NCBI GenBank assembly: GCA_017849575.1 | Contig: JAFIGV010000024.1 | Coordinates: forward strand, 1 to 64,000 | Reading direction: 5' to 3' | DNA length: 64,000 nucleotides | Origin: Flavipsychrobacter sp. | Lineage (GTDB): Bacteria > Bacteroidota > Bacteroidia > Chitinophagales > Chitinophagaceae | Shown: one piece after another, positions 46,192 to 55,777 of the stretch | Numbering within the stretch: the first letter of the stretch is position 1 | Layout of the letters: the number at the start of each line of letters is the position of its first letter | Program-made: the position numbers and the translations under genes | Notes under the pieces: generated by a model | Seen by the model: the letters and a program-made list of their open reading frames with translations, nothing else | Told to the model about the DNA's origin: nothing | Database searches by the model: none

Positions 46192-47097
46192 TTACTGTAC
46201 GACCAATTTCCGTACAACTTTTTCATCATCCGCTATAATCTCGGCAAGGTAGATACCCGGCGCCAACTGACCCACATCTATGTTGCAGTCAAATTGACTG
46301 CCTGCCTTGTATGGCTGCTGCAACAGCACTTTGCCTGTAATATCCCTCACCAGCACCCTGCAATTACTTACCGGCTTTGCCGTGCTAAAACGGATATGGC
46401 ATTGACCCTGTGCGGGGTTTGGATACAGCGTTACATCGAAAATATTGCGCACCTCCTCTACTACCGTAGGATAAAGATCAAAACCGAAATCCATAAAAGA
46501 TTCAACTTTTGTGGGCAGATTAGTATTATGCTTTCCGCCACCTATGGAATAAAAATGCTGCGGCGATGGTTCCATCCAGGAGCAAAGCATCACACAAAGC
46601 GTATATCCAACGCCGGAATCGGCATACATACTCACGATAAGGTTTTGGGAGGGATCGAAGTAAAATGCGGAATCTTCCAGACTTAAGGGTATTTTCACCC
46701 AACCACCTATTACCGTGTCCATAGCCAGACTATCAAGCCAGGCAACATGGGTAAGGTGGGAGATTAGCCTGGTGCTGGTATCAAAATTAGCAAGCGGACT
46801 ATGCCCCAGCTCAAAGTGTATCTTATGCATCACGCAACCCTTCCAAATAGGACCCGCATCAAATCCTGTGCGTATATATATATTCTTGATCCTGCCCGTT
46901 GGCGCTGTGGTATTAAGACTATCAGAAAGTACTAAACTTTGGCAAATAGAACTGTCCGCGTCCAAAACAATATTAGGAAATGGAGGCACACCGATACCTT
47001 GCGGGTGTCGCTCAATAAAATATTGAGGCACTACCTGTGCATAAATAGGCTGTGTACCTAACAGCAGCAAGAAAAAGAAAAAGAAAAAGCGTTGCAT
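46192..47097 (-). CDS. Secreted protein with T9SS type A sorting domain
   Basis: A 301-aa protein: signal peptide MQRFFFFFFLLLLGTQPIYA, a beta-rich body without known motifs, and a C-terminal Por sorting domain (VTLYPNPAQGQCHIRF, VLVRDITGKVLL, LAPGIYLAEIIADDEKVVRKLVV). The sorting domain directs export through T9SS and is usually cleaved at the surface. The body contains several His and Cys but no recognised catalytic site. The truncated cargo gene upstream ends 3 nt before it. Confidence 0.85.
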   Translation of the reverse strand: MQRFFFFFFLLLLGTQPIYAQVVPQYFIERHPQGIGVPPFPNIVLDADSSICQSLVLSDSLNTTAPTGRIKNIYIRTGFDAGPIWKGCVMHKIHFELGHSPLANFDTSTRLISHLTHVAWLDSLAMDTVIGGWVKIPLSLEDSAFYFDPSQNLIVSMYADSGVGYTLCVMLCSWMEPSPQHFYSIGGGKHNTNLPTKVESFMDFGFDLYPTVVEEVRNIFDVTLYPNPAQGQCHIRFSTAKPVSNCRVLVRDITGKVLLQQPYKAGSQFDCNIDVGQLAPGIYLAEIIADDEKVVRKLVVQ

Positions 47098-47100
47098 AGG

Positions 47101-48080
47101 CTATGATTTGGTAAAGGTTACAGATCTTGTTTGTTCGTTTTCGCGTAGCTGTAAGATATACATTCCTGCTGGTAATGCTCTAATGTCTATACCATTTTCT
47201 CTATACATACCTGAAGACACCGTAGCACCGGAAAGCGAGGTAATAGTATAACTGGAAGTATTTCCTGCCCCGTTCACATACAATTTTTCCCTTGCCGGAT
47301 TTGGATAGGTAGTAATCGCTGCTGCGAGCCTTCCTGTATTGTTTACCCCGGTGGTTCTAAACTGTATGAAATTAGGACTTTCTTTATAAATGATGTCGTT
47401 TCCATCGAACCAGGCAGTAAGAATACCATTGCCTGAATTGCTGGAGCTGCTAATAGCAAACATAGAGGTATAAGCAGCGTAATTGACAAAACCTGAGTTT
47501 ACCTGATACCAGTCATTATTGGGTATAAGCCCTGAACTTACGTCCACATTGCGGACGAAATTATCGCTTGCAGCCGCATGAAAACCAATTAAGTAGTTTT
47601 CGTTCCCAACATTATTAGGAGCAGGCGAAAGCTTCCCTACCGCGCAGCCTACTGCCGGCAGATAATAATCCCAGGCATCCGCCACCACAAAGCCCGTAGG
47701 GTTCAAATCATTATAGCCTTTTACATTGCTGTTAACCAGGGCTGCAATCTGCCATTTTGCACCCGTACCTGCAGTATATAGGCTCATCGCCTCTACCCTC
47801 GACATCCAAATATTGGTGGCTGTTTGAAGCAAATTTGGAGGAAATACTCCAGCCGTTGAAACATTGTATTCACGATACCAGAGAGAGTTAGTACCATTAA
47901 GATAAGCTAATACAACACCTTGTTGTCCTGTTACCTTGTCGGTATAAGCTGCCACATCTACATTGTCTCCAAAATAACCTGGTAAGGGAGCCGACGGTGA
48001 AGGTACCGGTATTGTCCACGGCGCTACGTTCACTTCATTGAAGTAGCCCCATATTGCTCCCGTTGAAAAGCTTGTAAATG
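47101..48080 (-). pseudogene. 5'-truncated T9SS cargo gene cut by a repeat array
   Basis: The C terminus is a normal T9SS sorting domain (TTYPNPAREKLYVNG, ITSLSGATVSSGMYRENG, LPAGMYILQLREN). The body (GYFGDNVDVAAYTDKVTGQQ, GVVLAYLNGTNSLWYREY) resembles a repeat-propeller cargo. The frame is open at its 5' end into the hairpin array, where an ATG at 48144 would give an N terminus, MELNHFFVSINAINIPLLRS, translated from repeat DNA. No signal peptide or promoter remains. I infer that the original 5' end was lost when the array arose or expanded. Confidence 0.72.
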
Positions 48081-48505
48081 CTGAGCTCCGTAGGAGCGGA
48101 ATATTTATAGCATTTATCGAAACGAAAAAATGGTTGAGCTCCATAGGAGCGAAATATTAATAACCAAATAACCTGAAAGCCGCTGAGCTCCGTAGGAGCG
48201 GAATATTAATAGCATTTATCGAAACGAAAAAAGGTTGAGCTCCGTAGGAGCGAAATATTAATAACCACATGACCTGAAAGCCGCTGAGCTCCGTAGGAGC
48301 GGAATATTTATAGCATTTATCGAAACGAAAAAAGGTTGAGCTCCGTAGGAGCGAAATACAAATAACCAAATAACCTGAAAGCCGCTGAGCTCCGTAGGAG
48401 CGGAATATTTATAGCATTTATCGAAACGAAAAAAGGTTGAGCTCCATAGGAGCGACATATTAATAACCAAATAACCTGAAAGCCGCTGAGCTCCGTAGGA
48501 GCGAC
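48081..48505. repeat. Hairpin repeat array, 101-bp higher-order units
   Basis: Nine copies of the core GAGCTCC(G/A)TAGGAGCG occur, starting near 48082, 48136, 48184, 48237, 48285, 48338, 48386, 48439 and 48488. The core forms a GCTCC-GTA-GGAGC hairpin. Two alternating linkers, one ending CGAAACGAAAAAAGGT (about 54 nt between cores), one ending ACCTGAAAGCCG (about 48 nt), make a unit of 101-102 bp present four times. Linkers are nearly identical between units, unlike CRISPR spacers. The array lies between an ABC exporter gene and a truncated cargo gene. Confidence 0.92.
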
Positions 48506-48520
48506 ACTTCTATCGTCACA

Positions 48521-50326
48521 CTATTTCACCTGCTGCATATCCACCAGCCTTCTATAGGCTCCACCTTTGGCTATCAGCTCATTGTGGGTGCCGCGCTCCA
48601 TAATCCTTCCTTTTTCCAACACTATAATCTCGTCGGCATGCTGCACGGTAGATAGCCGGTGGGCAATGACCACACAGGTGCGGTTTTTCATCAGCGAATT
48701 GATGGCTTCCTGCACTATGCGCTCGCTCTCGGTATCAAGCGAAGACGTGGCTTCGTCGAGAATGAGAATGGGCGGATTTTTCAACACCGCACGGGCTATT
48801 GTCACTCTTTGTCTTTCACCGCCGGAAAGCTTACTGCCGCGATCGCCCACCACGGTTTGATAACCCTCGGGTTTGTTGCTGATAAAATTATGCGCATGGG
48901 CAATTCTCGCCGCGTCTTCTACATCCTGCTGCGTGGCGCCACCGGTGCCCAGGGTGATGTTGCTAAAAATGGTATCGTTAAACAATATCGGCTCCTGACT
49001 GACTACGCCCATCAATCGTCGCAATTCGTCGAGGCGATATTCTTTTACATTGACACCGTCTATCAGCAACTCGCCTACCGTTACGTCGTGAAAACGGGGT
49101 ATAAGATCTACCAGCGTGGATTTGCCGGCACCGGAAGCACCTACTAATGCTACCGTTTTTCCCTTCTCAATGCGCAGATTCACAGCATCCAGAATTTTTC
49201 TATCGCCATAAGAAAAATGAACATTGCGCAGCTCTATGCTGTCCTGAAAACCAGAAATGGATTTTGGCTGTTCAATTTCTTTTATCGCATTGTCCGCTTC
49301 CAGCAAATGCTCGATGCGCTCCAACGCCGCCGATCCTTTCTGAATGTTGAAAAATGAAGTGGATAAATTCTTAAATGGATTGATGATCTGAGTGAACAGA
49401 ACGATGTACAATAAAAACTTTTCGGCAGTAAGGGGCGATTGATTGGAGAAGATCAGCCGACCTCCATACCATAGCACCACACTCACAATAAGCACACCCA
49501 GCGTTTCTGAAAATGGGGAGGCAAGTTCTCTGCGCGAGGCTATTTTATTACGGGTGCGAAACAGGTAGTTATTGATCTGCATAAAGCGCAGATGCTGATG
49601 TTTCTCCGCGCCGAAAGCTTTTACCACACGCATTCCCACGAGCGTTTCATCAATAACGCCCAGCATATTGGCGAGTTGTTCCTGTGCTATGTTGCTTGAT
49701 TTTTTTAGCGACTTACCAATGCGCCCGATGATGAAACCCGCAATGGGCAAAAACAAGAGCAGGAATAAGGTAAGCGACGGACTGATGAGGATCATGTACG
49801 TAAGCGTGATCAAGATGGCAAAGGGCTCCCTGAAAATCACTTCGAGCGTAGCCATAATAGAAAGCTCCACTTCGTTGATGTCGTTGGTCATGCGCGAGAT
49901 AAGATCACCCTTTCTTTCTTCGGTGAAAAAACCAATGGGCAGCGAGAGGGTCTTGGTGAAAATATCATTGCGCAGCCTGCGCAGCACGGCATTACGAATG
50001 GGGTTGAGAATGTATTGTGCGGTGTAAATGCTTACATTTTTCAGCACTGTAAACACCACCACTGCTATGCAGATATACGTAAGCGCCTGCAGCTTTCCCT
50101 GACTGCTGACGAGTTGCTGAATGTAGTCGGAAATTGTTGAAAGCACATCCGTTTTACCCGACGATTTTTCGGGCGCCTGATCGCGAAAAAGCACCTGCAG
50201 CACCGGCGCCAGCATGCTGAATGAAAACAATCCGAAGAGGATTGCCATCAGATTGCTGAGAAAATACAAGGCTACCTTTCCTTTATAATCGGCGAGATAG
50301 CGGAAAATTCTTGAGAGTTTTTTCAT
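48521..50326 (-). CDS. MsbA-like ABC exporter (lipid/multidrug type)
   Basis: A 601-aa half-transporter with an N-terminal six-helix domain and a C-terminal ATPase: Walker A VGASGAGKSTLVDLI, Q-loop VVSQEPILFND, signature KLSGGERQRVTIARA, Walker B PPILILDEATSSLD and H-loop VIAHRLSTV. It probably works as a homodimer exporting lipid A precursor or another hydrophobic substrate. Its ATG overlaps the stop of cysS by one base (TAATG), so translation is likely coupled. Confidence 0.93.
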   Translation of the reverse strand: MKKLSRIFRYLADYKGKVALYFLSNLMAILFGLFSFSMLAPVLQVLFRDQAPEKSSGKTDVLSTISDYIQQLVSSQGKLQALTYICIAVVVFTVLKNVSIYTAQYILNPIRNAVLRRLRNDIFTKTLSLPIGFFTEERKGDLISRMTNDINEVELSIMATLEVIFREPFAILITLTYMILISPSLTLFLLLFLPIAGFIIGRIGKSLKKSSNIAQEQLANMLGVIDETLVGMRVVKAFGAEKHQHLRFMQINNYLFRTRNKIASRRELASPFSETLGVLIVSVVLWYGGRLIFSNQSPLTAEKFLLYIVLFTQIINPFKNLSTSFFNIQKGSAALERIEHLLEADNAIKEIEQPKSISGFQDSIELRNVHFSYGDRKILDAVNLRIEKGKTVALVGASGAGKSTLVDLIPRFHDVTVGELLIDGVNVKEYRLDELRRLMGVVSQEPILFNDTIFSNITLGTGGATQQDVEDAARIAHAHNFISNKPEGYQTVVGDRGSKLSGGERQRVTIARAVLKNPPILILDEATSSLDTESERIVQEAINSLMKNRTCVVIAHRLSTVQHADEIIVLEKGRIMERGTHNELIAKGGAYRRLVDMQQVK

Positions 50327-51819
50327 TATTCCATTGTGTACGACATGCCGCCGTCTTTTTCGTCTTTGAGCAAAATGCCCGCTGCTGCCAGTTGGTTACG
50401 TATCAGGTCGGAGGTTGCCCAGTCCTTCCGCGTTCTGGCATCCTTGCGAAGGTCTATCAGCACTGACATTACTTTGCCCAACTTATCATCAGCTTGTGCA
50501 GCCTGCAGCGGTTGCATACCCAACACTTCTTCGAGGTAGGTTTTGAAGGTTTGCTTCAGCAGTTGCAATGTATCGGCACTAAGGGCATTTCTGGCTATCT
50601 GACCGCCTTTGATGCTGTTGATGACAGGAGCCAGCTCAAAAAGATTGGCAATAACTTTCGCTGTATTGAAATCATCATTCATAAAGTCGGCGCACTCATG
50701 GCAGAAACCGATCACCTGAAGGTTGAGCGCTTCATCGCTGCCTTTGCCGCTGGCTTCCGGCAGATTGTTGAGCACTTCATAGCTATCCCAGAGTCTTTTC
50801 AGTGCCTTCTCCGATGCCTGTAGCGCTTCATTCGAAAAATCGAGTGTGCTGCGGTAGTGCGTTTGCAGAATGTAGAAGCGAACCACCATAGGATGATATG
50901 CCTGCTCCAGCAAGGGATGGTTTCCGGAAAAAAGTTCGGTGAGCTTAATGATATTGTTGTAGCTGCGCCCCATCTTTTTACCGTTGATGGTGATCATATT
51001 GTTGTGCATCCAGTAGCGCACTGGCGGATGACCATGAGCAATGGTTGACTGTGCAATTTCTGATTCGTGGTGCGGGAATTGCAGATCCATACCTCCGCCA
51101 TGAATATCGAATGCATCGCCCAGATATTTGGCACTCATCGCCGAGCACTCAATGTGCCATCCCGGGAAACCCTCGCCCCAGGGGCTTTGCCAGCGCTGTA
51201 TATGTTGCGGCGGCGCTTTTTTCCAAAGGGCAAAATCCACTTTGTTTCGCTTTTCATCCTGCCCTTCCAGATCGCGGGTGGTTTCGAGTAGTTCGTCTAT
51301 CACCCTGCCGCTTAGTTTGCCATAAGGATAATGCTGCGCATATTTTTTTACATCGAAGTACACTGAGCCATTTACCTCATAGGCATATCCTTCCTGCATT
51401 ATTTTTTCGATCATCCCTATTTGTTCTATGATATGCCCGGTAGCAGTAGGCTCTATAGAAGGCGAAAGATTGTTGAACAAACGCATGCAGTGATGAAAGA
51501 TGCCCGTGTATTTATGCACCAGTTCCATAGGCTCCAGCTTTTCGAGCTGCGCCTTTTCGCCTATACGGTCGGAGTCTGTTCTGCCTTCTTCTTCAAAATG
51601 CCCGGCATCGGTAATGTTCCGTACATAGCGCACTTTATAGCCGAGATGTTTCAGATAGCGATGTACTACATCAAAAGTCACGTAGGGACGCGCATGACCG
51701 AGATGGCTTTCTCCGTTTACGGTAGGTCCGCATACATACATACCGGCGTATCCGGCAACGATGGGTTCGAATTTTTCCTTTTGTCTTGAGTAAGAATTAT
51801 ATAAATGAAGTTCGGACAT
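50326..51819 (-). CDS. cysS: Cysteinyl-tRNA synthetase
   Basis: A 497-aa class I synthetase. The HIGH motif is HLGHARPYV after the zinc/Cys-binding [14 protein letters not shown]; further zinc ligands lie in HIECSAMS and HHESEIAQS. The KMSKS loop reads KMGRSYNN, an acceptable variant. The DALR-like C-terminal helical part follows. It forms a two-gene unit with the ABC exporter. Confidence 0.97.
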   Translation of the reverse strand: MSELHLYNSYSRQKEKFEPIVAGYAGMYVCGPTVNGESHLGHARPYVTFDVVHRYLKHLGYKVRYVRNITDAGHFEEEGRTDSDRIGEKAQLEKLEPMELVHKYTGIFHHCMRLFNNLSPSIEPTATGHIIEQIGMIEKIMQEGYAYEVNGSVYFDVKKYAQHYPYGKLSGRVIDELLETTRDLEGQDEKRNKVDFALWKKAPPQHIQRWQSPWGEGFPGWHIECSAMSAKYLGDAFDIHGGGMDLQFPHHESEIAQSTIAHGHPPVRYWMHNNMITINGKKMGRSYNNIIKLTELFSGNHPLLEQAYHPMVVRFYILQTHYRSTLDFSNEALQASEKALKRLWDSYEVLNNLPEASGKGSDEALNLQVIGFCHECADFMNDDFNTAKVIANLFELAPVINSIKGGQIARNALSADTLQLLKQTFKTYLEEVLGMQPLQAAQADDKLGKVMSVLIDLRKDARTRKDWATSDLIRNQLAAAGILLKDEKDGGMSYTME

Positions 51820-52019
51820 GGCTGATCTTTCTTTGCCTGTTGTTACCTAAAAAACCGCATTGAACCCATATTGCTTCCCTGCAACACTCAGTAACGGGGC
51901 TTTTTATACAGACGGCAAAAATAAAGCTTAGTTGGGAGCAAAGTCCAGGTGAAATTTGGACTCTTCCCCCATCTGAGCGGGTTAGATTAAGTTCTCGCGA
52001 ACTCCTTTCTGCGGAAATA

Positions 52020-53672
52020 CTATTTGATGACAACCACCTTTTGAAGCATCACCCCTTCCTTTGTTGCTACCTGAAGAAATAAAATACCACTTTGGTCTTT
52101 TCCATCCGGCAGCCCGATGGTGGTACTGTTCCAGCCCTTTTTTGCATCGAAGACGTTCGACGAATAAGTCACGCCATTCCCATTGCCTAAGGAGATGACG
52201 ACTTTTTCATCATCGGAAACCAAAAACTTCAGCGCAAGCGAATTGCCTTGTGCAGGATTAGGATAAACCGTGAGGTTGCTGGAAGGTGGAGGAGGCGGCA
52301 GGGGTGCTACCGGGTAAACAGGTGGAATATACAGCAACGAGCTGTCTATGAGTTTCATTAGGGAATTGGCGCCACAGTATAAATGTTGTCCTCCGGTAGT
52401 ATCGGAAAAAACCGTTCCCACGTTTGCATAAATCGCGCCCGATGTGTCGGCACTCAGAGCGGTAGCATAGCGTAGCAACTGGTTTCCCTGATTGATAAAA
52501 ATGATGGAATCGAGAAAATGCAATTGCTTATCCAGTTTATAAATTGTAAAAAACTTGCCGGCGGTGGATTGGAAATCAGGGGTCATATTTGTCGGAAAAG
52601 CAGCCATGAAAATGGCATTTTTCACGATAAGAGCCGGTGCCACCGCTTGCTGGAAACCCTGCTTATCGGGTAATCGCACAAAGGCGGTAAAATCACCATT
52701 GGAATCAATTTTGCTAAACTTATTATAGGAAAACTCTGTTGATGGGCCAGCGACGTAGATGTATCCTGAGTCATAAACAGGCCAACCTATTGCTACTTCA
52801 TAGCTATTGGAAAATTTGTGTGCCCACTTTACATTTCCATTGCGATCGAGTAGATGATGCGCGTGGTAACCGTAACAAAAAATATCTCCACCAGCATTGT
52901 ACAAGCCAAGGTTGTCCGGTATTGAATCTGAAGTTTGCCACAGCAGGTTTCCCGTAGCAGCACTATAAGCCGTAAAGACGTTGTAATAACTTTTTGAATA
53001 GGTGCTATACGCCTGATAATCTATGGTCTGAATCAGCATAGAATCTATGACCAGCAAGCCACTTATATTCTGAAATTGGTTAGAATCAGCCACGCAAAAA
53101 GTCTTCTTATAGCTGATCGCTCCGGTGTTGGAGACCTTTCCCACTACATAGGTCGGATAGACGCTATCTATTTCGTAGGTAAAGTAGCTGTTGCCCTGTG
53201 CATCGAAAGAAAACCATGGAACTTCACCGTTAAGGTCCAAAAGATGATGGCTTAGAATGTTGCCATTGGTATCCAACTTCAACCATATTTGGCTGTAATA
53301 AGTGACGCTATCATAAAACCAACCTCCTAACACCGTATAAAGAAAGCCCGAATCTTGCTGTATGTAGGCGTTTCCAAACATGAAACTATAATAGTAAAAC
53401 TTGTACGTCGGTATTGCGTCAGGCAGTTTAATTTCCCAGGCCAGGTTACCATCTGCTGTTATTTTTTTCAAACTGAGCGCAGTGTCATAATTATGGAAAC
53501 AGGTGGCAACATAGGTATTTCCCAAGTCATCGGTCTTAGAAAAATTTAAATCAAAAGATGACCCTGGATACGTCATCGTAGTATCGGTTAAATTTCGATG
53601 CCAGAGCACATTGATTTGAGCATATGTCTCAAAACTAAAAAGGATAAAAATCAGGAGTACAAATCGTTTCAC
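52020..53672 (-). CDS. Secreted beta-propeller-like protein with T9SS sorting domain
   Basis: A 550-aa exported protein: signal peptide MKRFVLLIFILFSFETYA, repeated WD/PQQ-like strands (GNLAWEIKLP, WLKLDTNGNILSHHLLD, SAATGNLLWQTSDS, LLDRNGNVKWAHKF), a proline-rich linker (YPVAPLPPPPPSS), then a Por sorting domain (LTVYPNPAQGNSLALKF, GWNSTTIGLPDG). The propeller probably binds a ligand rather than catalyses. GC appears lower than in neighbouring enzymes. Confidence 0.85.
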   Translation of the reverse strand: MKRFVLLIFILFSFETYAQINVLWHRNLTDTTMTYPGSSFDLNFSKTDDLGNTYVATCFHNYDTALSLKKITADGNLAWEIKLPDAIPTYKFYYYSFMFGNAYIQQDSGFLYTVLGGWFYDSVTYYSQIWLKLDTNGNILSHHLLDLNGEVPWFSFDAQGNSYFTYEIDSVYPTYVVGKVSNTGAISYKKTFCVADSNQFQNISGLLVIDSMLIQTIDYQAYSTYSKSYYNVFTAYSAATGNLLWQTSDSIPDNLGLYNAGGDIFCYGYHAHHLLDRNGNVKWAHKFSNSYEVAIGWPVYDSGYIYVAGPSTEFSYNKFSKIDSNGDFTAFVRLPDKQGFQQAVAPALIVKNAIFMAAFPTNMTPDFQSTAGKFFTIYKLDKQLHFLDSIIFINQGNQLLRYATALSADTSGAIYANVGTVFSDTTGGQHLYCGANSLMKLIDSSLLYIPPVYPVAPLPPPPPSSNLTVYPNPAQGNSLALKFLVSDDEKVVISLGNGNGVTYSSNVFDAKKGWNSTTIGLPDGKDQSGILFLQVATKEGVMLQKVVVIK

Positions 53673-53693
53673 AGGTTATTTTTTTACTAATTT

Positions 53694-53715
53694 AAAAAAA
53701 TAACCCACTCGGGTT
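53694..53715 (-). terminator. Short terminator after the EEP gene
   Basis: Minus strand AACCC-GAGT-GGGTT (53715-53702) followed by ATTTTTTT, immediately past the stop at 53720. Confidence 0.7.
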
Positions 53716-53719
53716 TGTT

Positions 53720-54859
53720 TTAATTTGTAGTATCCCGCATTAGTTCAAAGTTGGCCATCACCGGGCTGTGATCTGAGAATTGGGAATATTTGGTCTCAAA
53801 TGCCTTGATGTTGATTTGCTCCGCACTGTAGAAAATATGGTCTATGCGCAGGGTGGGAATAATCTGATTGTAGGTACGGCCAAAACCAATACCCCTTTCC
53901 GCAAAAGCGTCGGCGTGTGCTCCTCTGATGGTACGGTAGGTGTAGGAATAAGGCAAATCATTGAAATCGCCGCACACAATAACCGGGTAGGGACTACTAT
54001 CTAAAATTACCCGGGCTTTTTCTGCCTCGGCTGCACGACGTATATAGGCTTCATTGAACTTCCAGATAAAGGAACGCGACTTGGCAATACTTTCCGAATT
54101 CTTCTCCTGCTTCACTTCTTCTATCACCGCTTTGTCTTCATCACTCAGGCCAAAAGATTGCAGGTGCATCATACCAATGCGTACCACATTTCCATTCACC
54201 TGTACGTCTGCAGCCACAAGATAGATATAGGGGCTTAGCTGATGTGCTTTGTAATTGACGATGGGGTAGCGTGAAAAAATAGCAGTTCCAATCCAGATAT
54301 GAGGACCGTAGCCATTGTCCATATTGAATCTGAAATAACGATAACCATTTTCTGCCATGATCTTTTGCGGATATACCCGCTTGCCGGAGTCGGCAGACAT
54401 GGCGAATTCCGGCAGACAAAGCACATCCGGGCTTTCCCGCTTTATGGCCTCCATTACCCCACGCGCATAGGCTTTCTCATTGGGATTATTGAAAGTGCCC
54501 ATGGCATGCACATTCCAGCTCATGAGCTTAAATGAAGACTCCGTTTTCGACCAGTCGTTTTGCCGGAAAATATGATAGCCAAAAACGGCGGGTACCATCT
54601 GTCTGCAAAATACAAGGGCAAGCACCGATAGTAAGGCCCACCACTTTCTGCGCGAAAAAAGCCAGATGATCACAAAAAGGAAGTTGGCAGCGAGCGCAAA
54701 AGGAACCGTAAGGCTCATTAAGGCCAGATAGCGCACTGATGCAGGCGGCGTAAAGGAGGCTACATAGCAGAGCGCCAGCCATACAATAGCAACGATGTTC
54801 AGGATGATGAGGAGGTTCCTGAAAAAACTTCGTAAAAAACCGGATGAATGCTTACCCAA
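53720..54859 (-). CDS. Membrane-anchored endonuclease/exonuclease/phosphatase-family hydrolase
   Basis: A 379-aa protein with three N-terminal membrane helices (LLIILNIVAIVWLALCYVA, LMSLTVPFALAANFLFVIIW, WWALLSVLALVFC) and a periplasmic EEP domain. Motifs: FKLMSWNVHAMG, DVLCLPEFAM (metal Glu), VICGDFNDLPYSY, RIDHIFYS and FSDHSPVMANFEL. It starts 2 nt after the rhomboid-like gene ends, in a three-gene operon. The substrate could be a phospholipid or nucleic acid. Confidence 0.88.
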   Translation of the reverse strand: MGKHSSGFLRSFFRNLLIILNIVAIVWLALCYVASFTPPASVRYLALMSLTVPFALAANFLFVIIWLFSRRKWWALLSVLALVFCRQMVPAVFGYHIFRQNDWSKTESSFKLMSWNVHAMGTFNNPNEKAYARGVMEAIKRESPDVLCLPEFAMSADSGKRVYPQKIMAENGYRYFRFNMDNGYGPHIWIGTAIFSRYPIVNYKAHQLSPYIYLVAADVQVNGNVVRIGMMHLQSFGLSDEDKAVIEEVKQEKNSESIAKSRSFIWKFNEAYIRRAAEAEKARVILDSSPYPVIVCGDFNDLPYSYTYRTIRGAHADAFAERGIGFGRTYNQIIPTLRIDHIFYSAEQINIKAFETKYSQFSDHSPVMANFELMRDTTN

Positions 54860-54861
54860 TT

Positions 54862-55767
54862 TTAATCTTTACCTGCTCTTAATAAAATGTCTTTTTCTTC
54901 GCGGGAGAGTGTGTGGTAGCCCCCCTCGTTGATCTTATCCAGTATCTCGTCAATGCGCTCCTGCGAAATCCCCCGTTTCGGCTCGTACAGGGTACGCAGT
55001 ATCTCCACACGTTTGCGACTTTTGCGCTCTGTGATTTCGGCTTCATCGGGGGTGAACCTTTGCTGCAATTGTTCGAAAATATCATAAATCCATTCTGCAG
55101 GGCGAAGGCCCTTGCGCAGCAGCATTCCGAAGCCAAAACCCGTAACAGCACCGCCAAGGCAAAGCATCAGCGCATTGCCCCGCCCGGGAAGATATACTAC
55201 AAGATCGAGCAGAACATATACACCCAGGATGGCTGCCAAAGGAATGCTGAACTGAGGTGTAAGATGGAGCCGGTAGCGGGGAGCAAGCGTAAAAGCAGCA
55301 AACCCCAGTGCGATAACACCTGCCTGCGCTCCCATGTAGTATTCGCCGGCAGGCACAAAAAAACTTCCGCCGGCAAACTGACTGGCCAGATAGCAACCGC
55401 CACCCATGAGTAAGGCGTAGAAAAAAAGCGGTAGTACCTGACGGTAGCCTGCCAGCCCCTGAAGCACCGAGGCAAAGCAATACGCCCAAACCATATTAGT
55501 CACCCAGTCGAAGAACCCGTGGTGCAACCAGCCATAGGTGAGTAGCGTCCAGGCTTTGTGCCGGAAAAGCTGTAAGGTGGACAAGCCAAAATTGGGAAAC
55601 ATCTTTCCGAAAACTTCGAGCTTATCCTGACCCAGAATAAGCATGACCACCCGAGAGAAGTGAAAGGCGATAAATGTAACACCCGTCACCACAATGAGCT
55701 GGAGCGCGCCATTTTCGCTGTAGGGAGGAATGAGCGATTGTGAGGATCTTTTGTAAGCAGTTTTCAT
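54862..55767 (-). CDS. Rhomboid-like protein lacking the catalytic serine
   Basis: A 301-aa membrane protein with about six helices and a cytoplasmic C-terminal tail. The rhomboid layout is present (LLTYGWLHHGFFDWVTNM with its His/Asn, later helices), but the GxSG site reads GAQAGVIALG, with Ala where the nucleophile should be. It is therefore a predicted pseudoprotease. The tail (ISQERIDEILDKINEGGYHTLSREEKDILL, helical, cut here by me into two parts: residues about 270-300) is a small domain common in Bacteroidota rhomboids. It starts 10 nt after the active rhomboid gene ends. Confidence 0.85.
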   Translation of the reverse strand: MKTAYKRSSQSLIPPYSENGALQLIVVTGVTFIAFHFSRVVMLILGQDKLEVFGKMFPNFGLSTLQLFRHKAWTLLTYGWLHHGFFDWVTNMVWAYCFASVLQGLAGYRQVLPLFFYALLMGGGCYLASQFAGGSFFVPAGEYYMGAQAGVIALGFAAFTLAPRYRLHLTPQFSIPLAAILGVYVLLDLVVYLPGRGNALMLCLGGAVTGFGFGMLLRKGLRPAEWIYDIFEQLQQRFTPDEAEITERKSRKRVEILRTLYEPKRGISQERIDEILDKINEGGYHTLSREEKDILLRAGKD

Positions 55768-55777
55768 ACCTTGAAAC

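Noticed and set aside
48157-48470. Two overlapping 70-codon minus-strand ORFs
   Set aside because: They translate the hairpin repeats and have the same sequence shifted by one unit; no independent gene.
48081-48505. CRISPR array
   Set aside because: The short core recurs at regular distances, but the linkers repeat almost unchanged in alternate order, the core is only 16 nt, and no cas gene is near.
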